Positions 11,373 to 21,011 of a stretch of DNA of 64,000 nucleotides are shown in pieces (the stretch's first letter is position 1; each line of letters begins with the position of its first letter). The position numbers and the translations under genes are program-made. This stretch comes from Aplysia californica (Eukaryota; Mollusca; Gastropoda; Aplysiida; Aplysiidae). Location of the stretch: assembly GCF_000002075.1 (NCBI RefSeq), contig NW_004797431.1:313682-377681 (forward strand), in the 5' to 3' direction. The notes below the pieces were generated by a model. It saw only the letters and a list, made by a program, of their open reading frames with translations, did not search any database and was not told the DNA's origin.

Positions 11373-14321
11373 GTCAGTGTGAAATAAGGTAACATTTCAT
11401 AATATTATTTCTTAAATGAAAAGTTTTATGAAGGCAATAGAGAATATTATTATTTCTTTAGTTAGTCACTTTCTAGAATTAACTGGGAAAGTCACTGTTT
11501 CAAGCTTTTGGTAAATTTTTTGCTTTTGCTGTCATTGTGTTTCATAAGACATTGTCAATGGGTATGTATCGTACTCACTACTTAACTTAAATGATGTTAA
11601 CAGATGTAGATAAGAGCAGATGAGCTACTTGAGTCATTCTCTATTCAGGTCAAGTCCATTCTGGATGAGATTGTAGAGAAACTTCCGGATGAGTTCAACA
11701 TGGTGGAGATCATGGCTAAGGTGCCGCCGGAGGAGAGAACTCCTTACGTCGTGGTCGCTTTCCAGGAATGTGAACGCATGAACATGCTCATGAGTGAGAT
11801 ACGCCGCTCCCTCAAAGAACTCGATCTTGGTCTCAAGGTCAGTTGTGCTTGTTAAAAAAAATGTAAATGTTTTATGCTGCTGTACATATCATTTGCTTCA
11901 TTTGTGAGATGTTCTGCATGGACCCTGCCATGGCATCAGGGTGACCTCGAGCTGTGTGGAATACATCTCAGTAGAAAGATGAAGAGGATTAATAAAATAT
12001 CTCCCCCTTTTGGGAATTGAACCTATATCTTGTGCTTGCGAGGCAATAAGACCTTAACCATTGCAATCATAGCCATTAGTTGTCAGTGGTGTTCATTATG
12101 ATATTATTCGCTTTTGTCATGAGCGATATGAAATTTTTTATGCTGAAAAGAAAGCATTATCGTTCATTTAACAGTTTTGGCATTGCTTTATAGCCTAGGG
12201 TTACATGAACAAAGGATATCCACAGTGTGCGGCTGAAATAGATTTTCAAAACCATGTCTTCTCCATATTGTTTGGTTGAAAGACGTGTACTAGATATTAC
12301 TTTGTGATCCCTGTTTGCAAATGTATAAATATGCACACTCTTTCTCTTACATTCTGATAAATATGAGCAACTGCATGTATTACATTATGACTATGAAAAT
12401 TACTGTTTTTATTGATAATGATCCACCAATGCTGGTACTTTCTTCCTTAGATCCCATATCATGTGGTGATAGTTGCAGGTTCTGTTCAATAGTTATAAAG
12501 TCGCATGATAATTTGATTTTACCTTAACCAGAGGATCAGGATTTCTGAAAATGTCCTGATTTTGCCCAGCTTCAGGCTCATTGACTAAAAAAGTGATGTG
12601 AATTTCCATGGAGTCTGAAAAGTTCAGTATTTCCGTTCGTAGCCAGTTGGCACCTCTGCTTAACTTTACCTTGACCTCAACTTTTCCCCCCCCTTCCCAC
12701 CAGGGTGAGCTGACCATCACCGCAGACATGGAAGATCTCAGCAACAGCCTGTTCCTGGACAATGTGCCAGCCAACTGGGCCAAGCGTGCCTACCCATCGC
12801 TGTTTGGCTTGTCTGCCTGGTATGCTGACCTTCTGCAGAGGGTCAAGGAGTTGGAGACATGGACATCTGACTTCCAGCTGCCAGCTGCTGTCTGGCTGGG
12901 TGGCTTCTTCAACCCCCAGAGTTTCCTGACAGCCATTATGCAGCAAATGGCCAGAAAGGTAATCCGTGGCTACACAAATAATATATATATATGTGAAGCA
13001 AGCTGACAAAATGAGTTACTTCTCGGTTTCAAGCCTGATGGAAATAGAAACACCATGTTTTTAGGTGAAGTTTTTGCAATTTATAAGTATGAAATAATAA
13101 AAGGAATGTTATAGTTAAAGAATATGGCATCCATTGAAAACCTACAAAATTTGACCCTTCAATTTTTGGCCAATATATTAATTTGTGGACTGCGAAAAAT
13201 AACTGATTTGTCAGCACGCATGTAGGTTACATTCTGTTCCAGACAAAAATCTAGTCTCTGTCTTTTCTACAATCTCTTTGGGTTGTGTGGGTGGCACTGA
13301 TGACAAGGAAAATAGGGTTTTATGTTGTAAAAATATGGTTGCAGAAGTACTAAAATGGATTCTTTTTTTTGGTCCATTTTTTTAAAAAATCAATATGACT
13401 TTGTAATCTTTTTTCACAGTTGTTCTATTAATCTTGATTTATTTTATTCAAGACAGTTTAAAAATCTTTCTGTATTCCCATTGCATTTCTCTTGTCGGTA
13501 AATATCCTATGTGTATGCATGTTGTCTTCGTATTTGAAACTAATGACCTCACATGGGCTGTCTCTGTAACATGAATTTAAGTTGTATTTGTTTAGCGTAT
13601 AACTGCCTCAGAATTACAAAGTTCTATCTGACATTTTTGGCAGTTTTGAATTTACCAAGACCATGAGGTCAGAAAACAAATGCTATATCTGCTCTATCAA
13701 TATCAGAAGAATATTCTGAGTCAATATCAAGATATTCAAAGAATTGCATTCGAAAAACTTGACATGTTGTGAAACTCAAAACTTTTGACGTCAAATTTCT
13801 CAAGACTAAGTATTGAGCAGATAGAACTTTGTAATTCTGAGGTAGCGGTATGTCACCAAATAAGTTTCTTTTCTTTTTGTATTCTATTCTCGAAATATAT
13901 TAATTTTGAACTGTTAGTGGTAATTAATTAAGTCCTTTACTATTCTTGTGCATTTCAGAATGAGTGGCCACTGGATCGCATGTGTCTGCAGTGTGACGTG
14001 ACAAAGAAGTCAAGGGAGGATATGGCAGGCCCACCTCGTGAGGGTGCTTACGTCCACGGTCTGTTCATGGAAGGTGCCCGCTGGGACATGCAGACTGGTA
14101 TGATCGGAGAGGCTCGCCTCAAAGATCTCGCACCACCAATGCCCGTCATGTTTATCAAGGCAATCCCTGTGGACCGCATGGACGTCCGTAGTGTATACGA
14201 GTGTCCCGTCTACAAGACCAAGAGCCGAGGCCCAACCTTTGTCTGGACCTTCAACCTCAAGTCCAAGGAGAAGCCCAGCAAGTGGGTCCTTGGAGGAGTT
14301 GCACTCCTGCTGCAGGTCTAA
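185..14321 (+). CDS. DNAH9/11/17: Axonemal outer-arm dynein beta heavy chain, C-terminal 951 residues (14 exons; 5' part outside window)
   Basis: Motor subunit of the ciliary/flagellar outer dynein arm; hydrolyses ATP to slide doublet microtubules. Fourteen exons join with matching phases (2,856 nt including stop): 185-309, 898-1013, 1774-2033, 2738-2908, 3905-4027, 4843-5036, 6143-6419, 7251-7478, 8603-8794, 9349-9468, 10641-10883, 11649-11837, 12704-12958, 13959-14321. The product begins within AAA5 ([17 protein letters not shown]), continues through AAA6 ([20 protein letters not shown], then [17 protein letters not shown]), the AAA6 lid ([25 protein letters not shown]) and the C-terminal domain ([48 protein letters not shown]), and ends GGVALLLQV. 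From memory this is closest to vertebrate DNAH9/11/17 and sea-urchin ciliary beta chains. A full protein would be about 4,450 residues, so roughly 3,500 lie upstream of the window. No frameshift or internal stop was seen in the joined exons. Confidence 0.96.
898..1013 (+). CDS. DNAH9/11/17: Dynein exon w2
   Basis: The acceptor is ccctccag. The first base completes AG/G (Arg), followed by [19 protein letters not shown] and FKITLK. The donor is AAAG/gtgact. This is the conserved segment after the AAA5 core. Confidence 0.93.
1774..2033 (+). CDS. DNAH9/11/17: Dynein exon w3
   Basis: The acceptor is gtcttcag and the donor is CTCAAG/gtacgc. It encodes [19 protein letters not shown], then [15 protein letters not shown] and [19 protein letters not shown], a hallmark helical stretch between AAA5 and AAA6. 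Confidence 0.95.
2640..2702. repeat. C-run and (CA)n microsatellite
   Basis: A cytosine run followed by (CA)n, ending about 35 bases before the exon w4 acceptor, so it sits where the polypyrimidine tract would normally be. Confidence 0.85.
2738..2908 (+). CDS. DNAH9/11/17: Dynein exon w4
   Basis: The acceptor is ctcgtgcag, just after a CA-rich microsatellite. The donor is TTCCTG/gtaagc. It encodes [19 protein letters not shown] and [19 protein letters not shown], phase 0 to phase 0. Confidence 0.94.
3905..4027 (+). CDS. DNAH9/11/17: Dynein exon w5
   Basis: The acceptor is gcttcag and the donor is ATTAAG/gtatca. It encodes [19 protein letters not shown] and [14 protein letters not shown]. 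The donor lies about 35 bases before a long purine-rich minisatellite. Confidence 0.93.
4060..4440 (+). repeat. G-rich polypurine minisatellite in dynein intron
   Basis: About 13 imperfect copies of a 22-30 base unit of the form gagatgggacaaaaagg(a/t)gg plus G-runs. It is almost pure purine on the transcribed-sense strand, with many runs of four or more G. It starts about 35 bases after the exon w5 donor. Apparent long reading frames through it are low-complexity shadows. Confidence 0.9.
4843..5036 (+). CDS. DNAH9/11/17: Dynein exon w6
   Basis: The acceptor is ctgtctccag. It encodes [38 protein letters not shown] and [12 protein letters not shown], all strongly conserved in beta-type heavy chains. 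It ends AC/gtaagg, and the Thr codon is completed by the next exon. Confidence 0.95.
5090..5470 (+). repeat. SINE-like repeats (families A and B)
   Basis: 5,095-5,245 resembles blocks near 20,620, 22,065 and 48,870 (shared 'ggtcatataa(g)tgc(t/c)gaagatta', 'gataagga', 'aggaaagaa'). The following 5,270-5,400 shares 'gaccctgcct' and 'gcagaaagacagaga' with the tRNA-related family B (near 11,920 and 37,900). Both are decayed. Confidence 0.6.
5490..5830 (-). mobile_element. LINE 3' fragment (RT C-terminal region)
   Basis: The minus-strand translation reads [19 protein letters not shown], then after a frame change [19 protein letters not shown] and [12 protein letters not shown], then (another frame) [15 protein letters not shown]. 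This is the conserved region after the reverse transcriptase core of non-LTR elements (LRRILGI... W.GHV.RMPD.R.P ... KD.LK). It is a 5'-truncated, frame-broken relic of the same family as 28,240-28,600. Confidence 0.8.
5930..5986. repeat. (TGTC)n microsatellite
   Basis: About 14 tandem TGTC/GTCT units in dynein intron 6, followed by a CT-rich tract that runs into the exon w7 acceptor. Confidence 0.9.
6143..6419 (+). CDS. DNAH9/11/17: Dynein exon w7 (AAA6 core)
   Basis: The acceptor is atctgcag and the donor is TTGCAG/gtgagt. It encodes [38 protein letters not shown] and the start of the GHWVVLQ motif of AAA6. Confidence 0.95.
7251..7478 (+). CDS. DNAH9/11/17: Dynein exon w8
   Basis: The acceptor is tcttctag and the donor is AATCAG/gtgaga. 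It encodes [38 protein letters not shown] and [19 protein letters not shown]. Confidence 0.95.
7521..7881 (-). mobile_element. tRNA-derived SINE (family C), full length
   Basis: On the minus strand it starts at 7,881 with a tRNA-like head: A box TGGCCTAGTGG, and B box GGTTCGAATCC (7,821-7,831 on the plus strand). The tRNA-unrelated body includes 'ggtacccgactatagac' and 'gcgcatagagcctgctgttg'. It ends in a (TTA)n tail. Near-identical to 17,467-17,813. Both polymerase III boxes look intact, so it is fairly young. Confidence 0.88.
8603..8794 (+). CDS. DNAH9/11/17: Dynein exon w9 (AAA6 lid)
   Basis: The acceptor is catctcag and the donor is GCCAAG/gtgagt. It encodes [18 protein letters not shown] and [19 protein letters not shown], followed by [12 protein letters not shown]. 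Confidence 0.95.
9349..9468 (+). CDS. DNAH9/11/17: Dynein exon w10
   Basis: The acceptor is cattgccag and the donor is GATATG/gtgagc. It encodes [20 protein letters not shown] and [20 protein letters not shown]. Confidence 0.95.
9550..9665. repeat. (CA)n microsatellite
   Basis: Long, slightly interrupted CA array with a repeated 'agccacatgcatgcacata' block, in dynein intron 10. The His/Thr reading frame across it is spurious. Confidence 0.9.
9788..10525 (-). mobile_element. pogo/Tigger-type DNA transposon remnant
   Basis: Flanked by TA target duplications (9,786-9,787 and 10,526-10,527). The ends are inverted (CAGTGGAAACC at each end, then ATAACAGG-type sequence). The minus strand encodes a Tigger-like N-terminal helix-turn-helix: [38 protein letters not shown], then [18 protein letters not shown]. 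The expected initiator before ATNDVK reads ATT instead of ATG. The frame is lost after KSGQN and the catalytic DDE region is missing, so it is a deletion derivative. A (CT)n tract (10,259-10,351) has expanded inside it. Confidence 0.87.
10259..10351. repeat. (CT)n microsatellite inside the pogo remnant
   Basis: Nearly pure CT for about 90 bases with one CACACT interruption. Confidence 0.95.
10641..10883 (+). CDS. DNAH9/11/17: Dynein exon w11
   Basis: The acceptor is ctcttaacag and the donor is GAGAAG/gtaacc. It encodes [38 protein letters not shown] and a Gly/Ala-rich linker ([15 protein letters not shown]). Confidence 0.95.
11070..11215. other. GC-rich block with a short duplicated motif, dynein intron 11
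   Basis: Two diverged copies of 'acgccgat(c/t)ggc(a/g)acggt' (near 11,083 and 11,128) in an otherwise AT-rich intron. No coding potential or family was recognised; it could be a transposon end. Confidence 0.4.
11298..11370. repeat. (TA)n microsatellite
   Basis: About 35 TA dinucleotides in dynein intron 11. Confidence 0.95.
11649..11837 (+). CDS. DNAH9/11/17: Dynein exon w12
   Basis: The acceptor is tattcag and the donor is CTCAAG/gtcagt. It encodes [18 protein letters not shown], then [17 protein letters not shown] and [12 protein letters not shown]. Confidence 0.95.
11915..12070 (-). mobile_element. tRNA-derived SINE (family B), partial
   Basis: Read on the minus strand it has a tRNA-like head with B box GGTTCAATTCC and an A-box-like 'gcaatggttaagg', followed by 'catctt' and 'gggtccatgc' body sequence shared with copies near 32,600, 37,950, 52,800 and 55,250. 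Confidence 0.65.
12704..12958 (+). CDS. DNAH9/11/17: Dynein exon w13 (C-terminal domain)
   Basis: The acceptor is cccaccag, preceded by a C-rich tract. The donor is AGAAAG/gtaatc. It encodes [37 protein letters not shown] and [20 protein letters not shown]. Confidence 0.95.
13606..13842. mobile_element. MITE with 25-bp perfect terminal inverted repeats (copy 1)
   Basis: 13,606-13,630 (starts CCTCAGAATTACAAAGTT) is the exact reverse complement of 13,818-13,842. The 237-base interior is non-coding. A second, diverged copy is at 21,694-21,916 in the same orientation. No transposase is present, and no target duplication could be settled. The superfamily is not assigned. Confidence 0.88.
13959..14321 (+). 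CDS. DNAH9/11/17: Dynein terminal exon w14 with stop
   Basis: The acceptor is catttcag. It encodes [51 protein letters not shown] and [18 protein letters not shown], ending ALLLQV and TAA at 14,319-14,321. It is the natural C-terminus of the family. Confidence 0.96.
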   Translation, partial: NEWPLDRMCLQCDVTKKSREDMAGPPREGAYVHGLFMEGARWDMQTGMIGEARLKDLAPPMPVMFIKAIPVDRMDVRSVYECPVYKTKSRGPTFVWTFNLKSKEKPSKWVLGGVALLLQV

Positions 14322-15340
14322 GGTCACGAAACAGGGTCACAGGCCGAGGTCAAAACTACTGCTGAGCTTTTGAACCTTGTGAAAAAATTTTGGGTTTTTT
14401 CTTTCTGTTTTTGGTTTGTTTGTTTGTTTGTTTGTTTGTTTGTTTTTTGTTTTTTTTTATTTACAGAAGAAGATATGTTATAAAGCATTTATTTATCAGT
14501 AAAAAGTAAAACAATAAGTGAGTGACAAGTCTTGCTGCTGGTCTTACGACAATGATGCAGGACTGGCTGAGATTTTAAGGTCTTAATGAAGATACAGCTA
14601 GAGTGGATGCAGAAGTTTGATGTTGACTGAATGCAGAATTATTCCTTTACAATTCTGTTCTTCCTTAATCAATGGTGTGCTTGTCCCGGCAAGCCAATAG
14701 AGTGATGATGCCATCAGAGCAAGAAAGATTGCCACATTGTGTGACGCCTTGGGTGATGATGTCATCTGAGCGAGTGTCCTGGTGGAGTCGATTTTGTTAC
14801 TGCGGCAGAATGAAGGCTATATGATATGCAGTGTACCAGTAGCAAGAAATTTTGACAATAGGGAAACTGTGTCCAATGTGGATAGGGAAAATATGTATGT
14901 ATTGTGGCTTGTCATTTTTGTAATAGATAGTTCTTTTATTCTGTTTATGTAAGAGCTTTTCCGCAGTTTGACTGCCATATGTGTTTTCTATCTCACTGTG
15001 ATAATTTATTGATTTTGAATGAGATAGTTCTTGTAAAAGTCTTTTAGATGTAGATTCCATATGAAATTTCTACTGTTGAAAGTTAAGTTTAAATCCTCAT
15101 CTGCTAAAATGGAAGAGTTAACAAATTTTTATGTACCGCGATATTAATGTCTGGTCCGTCCAAGTACCTTATGCATGTCAAAAACTATGCCAAAATATGT
15201 ACCATATATAGTCTCAAGTTTATGCTTTGAGCTAATGTGACATTCCAATATGTTGTTTTTTTTACTCCTTATACAAAATATTCAAAGTGATTTAAAAATG
15301 TGATAATAAACACCAATATTATGCTCTATGACTTTCTTTA
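14322..15340 (+). other. Probable 3' UTR of the dynein gene
   Basis: Non-coding sequence follows the stop, starting with a T-rich tract that contains about seven TTTG units (about 14,405-14,445). The first good AATAAA is at 15,305-15,310, and a second is at 15,578-15,583. Nothing else recognisable was seen up to about 15.9 kb. The extent is inferred. Confidence 0.55.
15305..15310 (+). terminator. Candidate polyadenylation signal for the dynein gene
   Basis: AATAAA in AT-rich sequence about 985 bases after the stop codon. An alternative AATAAA lies at 15,578-15,583. No transcript evidence is available, so the choice between them is open. Confidence 0.45.
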
Positions 15341-16579
15341 GTTTTATTTAGTGCTTGCATGTAGTATGTGATTTTTCAAGTTAATGTGTAGGGTGTGTCT
15401 GAGAGTGGGTGCAGAGTGTTGTGTGAGTGTGTGCAACATGTAGGTGCATTGCTGCCAACTCTTCAAAATCAAAATACAGACTCTACATATGTGACATATG
15501 TGGTGGGTCAAGATGGTGAACATTGGACAAGTTACCTCCCTTCCAACCTTTCGCGATTCGCTCACTTTTCTGTATGCAATAAATTCATACTACTTCACGC
15601 AGACCTCTAATTAATTTACATTTAATTTACTCTCTTATTTACGTATGGGCTTCCCTCTTATTATTATTCGCAAATCCAGTTGGGAAAGTTTATCTTTTTT
15701 TTTTTAGCATTGGCAAGTCGTTGAGAAGCAATACAAGAAAACAGGGAATACTTATTTTCTGGCACAAAAGTATAATATTTACATACAGACCCTCAAAATG
15801 TATTAAATGAATTTTTTACATATTGGTTGGTAGCTTCGTATGTGTATGGATAGTTGGGTGGGATGTGAGAGAAAGAGTGCGTGTGTATCTACTTCTGTGT
15901 AGAGGTTGCATGTGTAAGTCTCCTTGTGCATGTACATAAGTAAAAAAAATGTACTGCAGGTGATTTTCTGACGCAGTTCGGCCCCTACCGCACTACGACA
16001 GTCCCGTCCCAGGACAGACCAGTCTGAAGTTTGAAACCTTTTAACTGGAGTATAATGTACCACACTTCTGAGCACAGGACATTTTAGTCGCATTGAGTCC
16101 TGAGCAGTTGTACATTGCTACAAAATCAGTGAGACAGGACAGTCCTGTCCTGAGGTAGTATCGTCTGTGATTTTAGAAAAATTTAGCCACCTACCACATC
16201 AGTACAAAACTGTCCCAGATTTGGTGGTGCCTGCTGTCAAGGTCGTGGCGCTTGCACTGTTGTGTTAACCTCATTTTCTGCACCTTTTTCTTTCATCAGC
16301 AGTCGCTCAGTTGTATCTAAAGTACACAGTCTATTGTCAAGTGTTAAAATTCTTATCAAAATGGATGTTGATATCCAAATTGGATAGAAAACTTTATTTG
16401 TGCAGTGGAAAGAAAACCATATTTGTACAACAAGACTGATGTTGACCATTGTAATCGAGAGGCAAAAGCCAAGGCATGGACAGATGTAGCCTATGTGAAA
16501 CAATCGTCCTGGGATAGCAAGGCCTGTCTTATGAGGACAGAAAATTCAAAGGTAGTTAGTTGTCAAAGCTTTTGATCAT

Positions 16580-19500
16580 TATTCTGTATGTATGGCTCTT
16601 TTCGTCCATGCAGACGGTCAATTTAGCTTAAGATGGTCTCAAGGTTGTCTTCATGCAGCTTCTTTCATGGCTAATTCTTCCTGTGTTTGAAGCACAGATT
16701 CTGTCGCAGTGCTTGCATGTCAGTGTCGTAGATCGAAGCTCTGTATTTCCGCTGTTTTCCTTTCGTCGTTGGCGCTCCTCAGCCTGGTTGTTTCTAAGGC
16801 TGTTCTCTAGCATTTTAGTTCTTTCCTTTCCTTTATCATTTTCCTCCATGTTTTCCGTCCTCAGCTATTTCTTCCCAGATGTTAAAATCTACTCCAAGCT
16901 TAGATAAGCTGTTTTTGCAGGTGTCTTTGTACCTCAATTTTGGTCTTCCTCTTTGTCTCTTTCTCTGGGCAAGTTCTCCATAGAGAAGTTGCTTGGGAAT
17001 CCGGTTGTCATCCATTCTCTTGACATGGCCAAGCCATCTCAATCTTTTTAAACACAGGATAGTTGCCATGCTCTGGAGGTTTGCGAGTGCCAACACTTCA
17101 ACATTTGTAACCTTGTCACGCCACGAAATGCCTAAGATCTTGCGGCAGCATCTGAGATGGAAAATGTCGAGGCTCTTTTCTTGTCTGCTGTACAAGGTCC
17201 ATGTTTCAGATCCATAAAGGAGTGTGCCGAGGACACATGCTTCGTAAATCTTGATCTTTGTTTTGATGGTTAATCTTTTGTTTTCCCATGCTCGTTTTGT
17301 CAGCCTACCAAAAGTTGTTGCTGCTTTCCCTATCCTGATGTTGATCTCATAATCAAGTGATGTTGTAGAGCTGATGGTAGACCCCAGGTAACAGAACGTG
17401 TCCACTGTCTTAAGTTCTTTGTCGTTCAGCCATATATGGCTCTGCTCTGCACCTTCTTGGGTTTGGATAATAATAATAATAATAATAAATAGCATTTGTA
17501 TAGCGCATATCCCCGCTCAACAGCAGGCTCTATGCGCTTTACACTATATTATTACCCCAGCAGACCATAAAACACTCCGAAACATTCTCAGCTTCCCGGG
17601 AAGCATACAGTGCAAGCAGCTGATTAAGCGCTCAATCACTAACTGACAAGATCTTTCGCTGTCTATAGCCGGGTACCCATTCCCACCTGGGTGAAGTGGG
17701 GACAATTCGTGTAAAGTGCCTTTCCCAAGCACACAACGTTGGGTCCCTGACGGGATTCGAACCCACGACCTTACGGTTGCGAGTTCGAGAGCCTAACCAC
17801 TAGGCCACCGACGCCACAAAGGATGACTGTTTTCTTAACACTGATGACCAAGCTAAAGACCTTGCATGCTGTTGATAGGTGGTCCATCATTGTTTGTAGG
17901 GTTGATTCACTGTGAGCAACAAGAGCAGCATCATCGGCGAAGAGAAGGTCTCGTACTGTTGTTTTGTTAATCTTGGTCTTGGCCTTGAGTCGAGCAAGAT
18001 TGAAGAGCGAACCATCAGTTCTCCAGTGGAGGACGACATCCCCTGGTGACTCTTTGAATACGTGTTGCAGTAAAAGACAGCAAAATAAGTGCTAAAAAGG
18101 GTTGGTGCTAAGACACAACCTTGCTTTACTCCGATATTGATGTTGAAACTGTTTGATGTTGAACCGTCAAACTGAATAGTGGCTTTCATATCTTCGTGGA
18201 ATGAGATGATGAGCTGTAGCAGTATTGGGGGACAGCCAATTTTTCCAAGCACCATGTACAGTCCTGATCTACTGACTGTATCAAAAGCCTTTGTCAGATC
18301 GACGAACGCAGTATGTAATGGCAGTCGTTGCTCCATGCATTTTTCTTGTAGCTGACGAATAGAAAAGATCATGTCCATTGTTGAGCGTTTGATCTGAAAC
18401 CGCATTGGCTCTCTGGTAGGACTCTTTCTGCTAGTTTCTGAAGTCGCTTCAGGATGATCCTAGCGAAAGCTTTTCCAGTGACGCTTAGCAGTGAGATACC
18501 TCTGTAGTTGTTGCAATATCCTTTGTCCCCTTTGTTTTTGTAGAGTGTGGTGATTTTGGCATCTCTCATGTCATGTGGAATTTCTGCTTCCAGCCAACAA
18601 GTCGTTAGTAGCTTGTAGAGATATGGGAGGAGAGTCTCTTTGTTCTCTTTCAGCACTTCAGCAGATATGTTGTCATTTCCTGCTGCTTTTCTGCAAGCGA
18701 GTTCATCGATTGCAGAGGAGAGTTTTTCTTCTGTTTGTGTTGTATCAAGTTCTGACATTTCGGAGAGCTGAGGAATGGCCTCATGTAGCTGTTTATCAAC
18801 AAGTCGCTCCTCTGAGTATAAGTCTGAATAATGTTCCACCCATCTTTCCATTTGTTTCTTCTTGTCTGTCAGCTGTTCACCTGTCGCAGACTTTAGAGGT
18901 GCCACTTTGCTTGCTGTTGGTCCAATAGCAACTCTGTGGTTTTCATACATTTTCCTGATATTACCTGTATCGCTGGCCTGTTGAATTTCTGAGCATAACT
19001 TTTCCCAGTACTGATTGGCACACTTTCTGGTTTCTCTTTGAAGGTTGGATCTAGCAGTACGTAGTTGTTGCCTTGTACTCTCTGTTGGTTTTGTGTTGTG
19101 TTCTATCAGAATCTTACGCTTTTTCTCAAGTAGAGGTGCGAGTTTTGATGCACTGGCCTCTATCCAGTCCTCCTTGTAAGGTCTTTCTATTCCAAAAGTA
19201 ATCGACGCAGAACTATAAATTGTTGATCTCATGCTATTCCACATGTTGTCTGGGGATGAGCTATCTAGGTGTTGGAGCTCTTCTTTAACATGTTCTTGAA
19301 ATTTTGCCTCTAACGCTGGGTCTTTGGTATTTCTTATGTTGATCTTAGGTTTCTTCTGTTTTTCAGCTCTTGAGGTTTTCCTTGTGACTCTCTTTGCCTT
19401 AGCTATAACTAAAAGGAGGTCTGTGTTGCAGTCTGCACTGTAGAAGGATCTTGTTTGCTTTACCATGTTGGCATCTTTCTTTCTGACGATTATGAAGTCA

Positions 19501-19745
19501 ATTTGGTGCCAATGGCCTGATCTTGGATGGCACCGAGAAACCTTGTGTTTGTCCTTGCCACTGTAGAAGGTGTTACTGACACAAAGGTTGTTATTTGTGC
19601 AGAATTCTAAGAGTCTCTGACCATTCTCGTTGATTTTTCCCAGCCCAAAAGGTCCAAGGCAGGTGGGCCATACTTTGTTTTCAGTACCTACTCTTGCATT
19701 GAAGTCGCCCATGAGAAACAGTTGGTCTGCTTTTGCCGGATTTGT
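16580..19745 (-). mobile_element. 5'-truncated APE/RT LINE (non-LTR retrotransposon), broken
   Basis: Minus strand. The frame opens at about 19,745 within the endonuclease (PAKADQLFLMGDFNARVG, then NENGQRLLEFCTNNNLCV and GHWHQIDFIIVR), so the first half of the endonuclease is missing. The RT domain follows (YKNKGDKGYCNNYRGISLL; FVDLTKAFDTVSR; GVKQGCVLAPTLF; FADDAAL; FCYLGSTISS). The post-RT region is RWLGHVKRMDDNRIPKQLL. The C-terminal finger is CKHCDRICASN..SHERSC. At least three frameshifts are visible: near 18,400 (after CGFR), before FADD, and near 16,840. A SINE at 17,467-17,813 splits it. The layout resembles the widespread animal RTE/BovB-like group, but the clade is not certain. Confidence 0.9.
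17467..17813 (-). mobile_element. tRNA-derived SINE (family C) inserted in the LINE
   Basis: Same family and orientation as 7,521-7,881, with head (A box TGGCCTAGTGG, B box GGTTCGAATCC) and (TTA)n tail intact. It lies between LINE sequence encoding SVKKTVILC and QTQEGAEQSHIWLND. The LINE must therefore be older than the SINE. No clear target duplication is visible. Confidence 0.9.
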
Positions 19746-20609
19746 TTAGGGTTTACTCCCTTAACCTTTCATACTCCCGTATGCACCTACAAGGCAGTAG
19801 GAACAGCTGCAAGTAGTACTATCTACTGACATTATGGTAGCAGCACTAAGGCTGACCTGACATACAATTCTGTAGCATTCGAAAAAAAAAAAAGGATAAC
19901 ATTGGAGGTCACCATAAAGCCTATAGAATTTACCCTTGAGTAATCTTTGGTCCATTAAAGGATACACCCAATACTATTTTCCCTTTCTTTTTTCTGATAC
20001 GAAGCAACAGAGTGCAGGCACATGCAACCTCAATCTCATCCATCGAAAAGATGCAATTTAGGCCTAGTGCGGGCCGAATGGTGAAAAAAAAACCCACACA
20101 AAAAGAATTTAACCTGGTAATCGGGAATTAAATTGCATTCCCCACGTGATTTTTGATAATTTTGGTTCGCTGATCACGAACAAAATTTTGGGGGGGAGGT
20201 GATATTTGGGGAATTTTTGGAATGCATTTTTAACTCCGCCTTGGGAACATCAAAGAAGCAGTCTTCTTATCTGCCGGATCAGTTCTGTCCTGGTGTGGTA
20301 TCTCTTTTTTCAAACGAAAAAATCGACTGTGGGACAGGACAGTCCTATCCTGTGACAGGACTGTCATAGTGCGGTAGGGGCCTATCATTTCAATTTTATT
20401 ACCTTCACTTTAAAAAAAAGACGAGTCTGTCAAAATGATTTTTTGAGAAACACTGAAAGTTTCAAAGAGATGTTCGTACTAGAAGTATTCTAAAATGTGA
20501 AGAATATAACCGCGGGGGTACAGAATGGCCCCACGGCGTACGAATAGAGTTAACAAACCCTCTCCATCCCTTTGGACATATGCAGCAACACAGAATGTTA
20601 GTATTTGTT

Positions 20610-20780
20610 AGTTTAGTTTTGGTAAGAGTTTTACAGCACTTGCAACAAAGGTCATATAAGTGCCGAAGATTAGATGTAATGAGTAACATACTTAAAAGAG
20701 AGATCAGGACGATAGGCATTTGATAGGAAAGAAAGCAAAGCACACGAGAGAACCCACCAACCAGCCACACACTATGTTAC
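20610..20780 (+). repeat. SINE-like repeat, family A
   Basis: Contains 'gttttacagcacttgcaac', 'ggtcatataagtgccgaag' and 'gatagga.agaaagcaaa'. Similar blocks lie near 5,095, 22,065, 25,495, 28,090, 48,870 and (minus strand) 52,140. Family origin is unknown. Confidence 0.6.
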
Positions 20781-21011
20781 AAACTGCTGTTTAAAGAAGA
20801 AGTCTACTGGTCACAAAGTGATTTTTTTCTTTGAGGGAGAAGAGGGAAAAGTTTATCCAGAGGTATACTATAATGCTTTTGGTTGGGATGTAGTCTTTCT
20901 GAGTATATTTGTACATGTACTTGCTTCCAAAGGTGAAGCTGCCAGCATAGCTTTCCCCTCACTGCAAGTTCATATCATATACAAAATGAAGTACACCAGC
21001 CACTGCGCTAC

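Larger units (their letters stand above)
15980..20382. mobile_element. DNA-transposon termini enclosing a LINE
   Basis: The left end GGCCCCTACCGCACTACGAC (15,980-15,999) matches the inverted right end GGCCCCTACCGCACTATGAC (20,363-20,382) at 19 of 20 bases. The match extends to about 38 bases with five mismatches. Palindromic GGACAGGACAGTCC-type motifs recur next to both ends (near 16,140 and 20,338). After removing the LINE, about 1.2 kb of non-coding interior remains, so this is probably a non-autonomous element into which the LINE jumped. No clear target duplication was seen. Confidence 0.65.
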
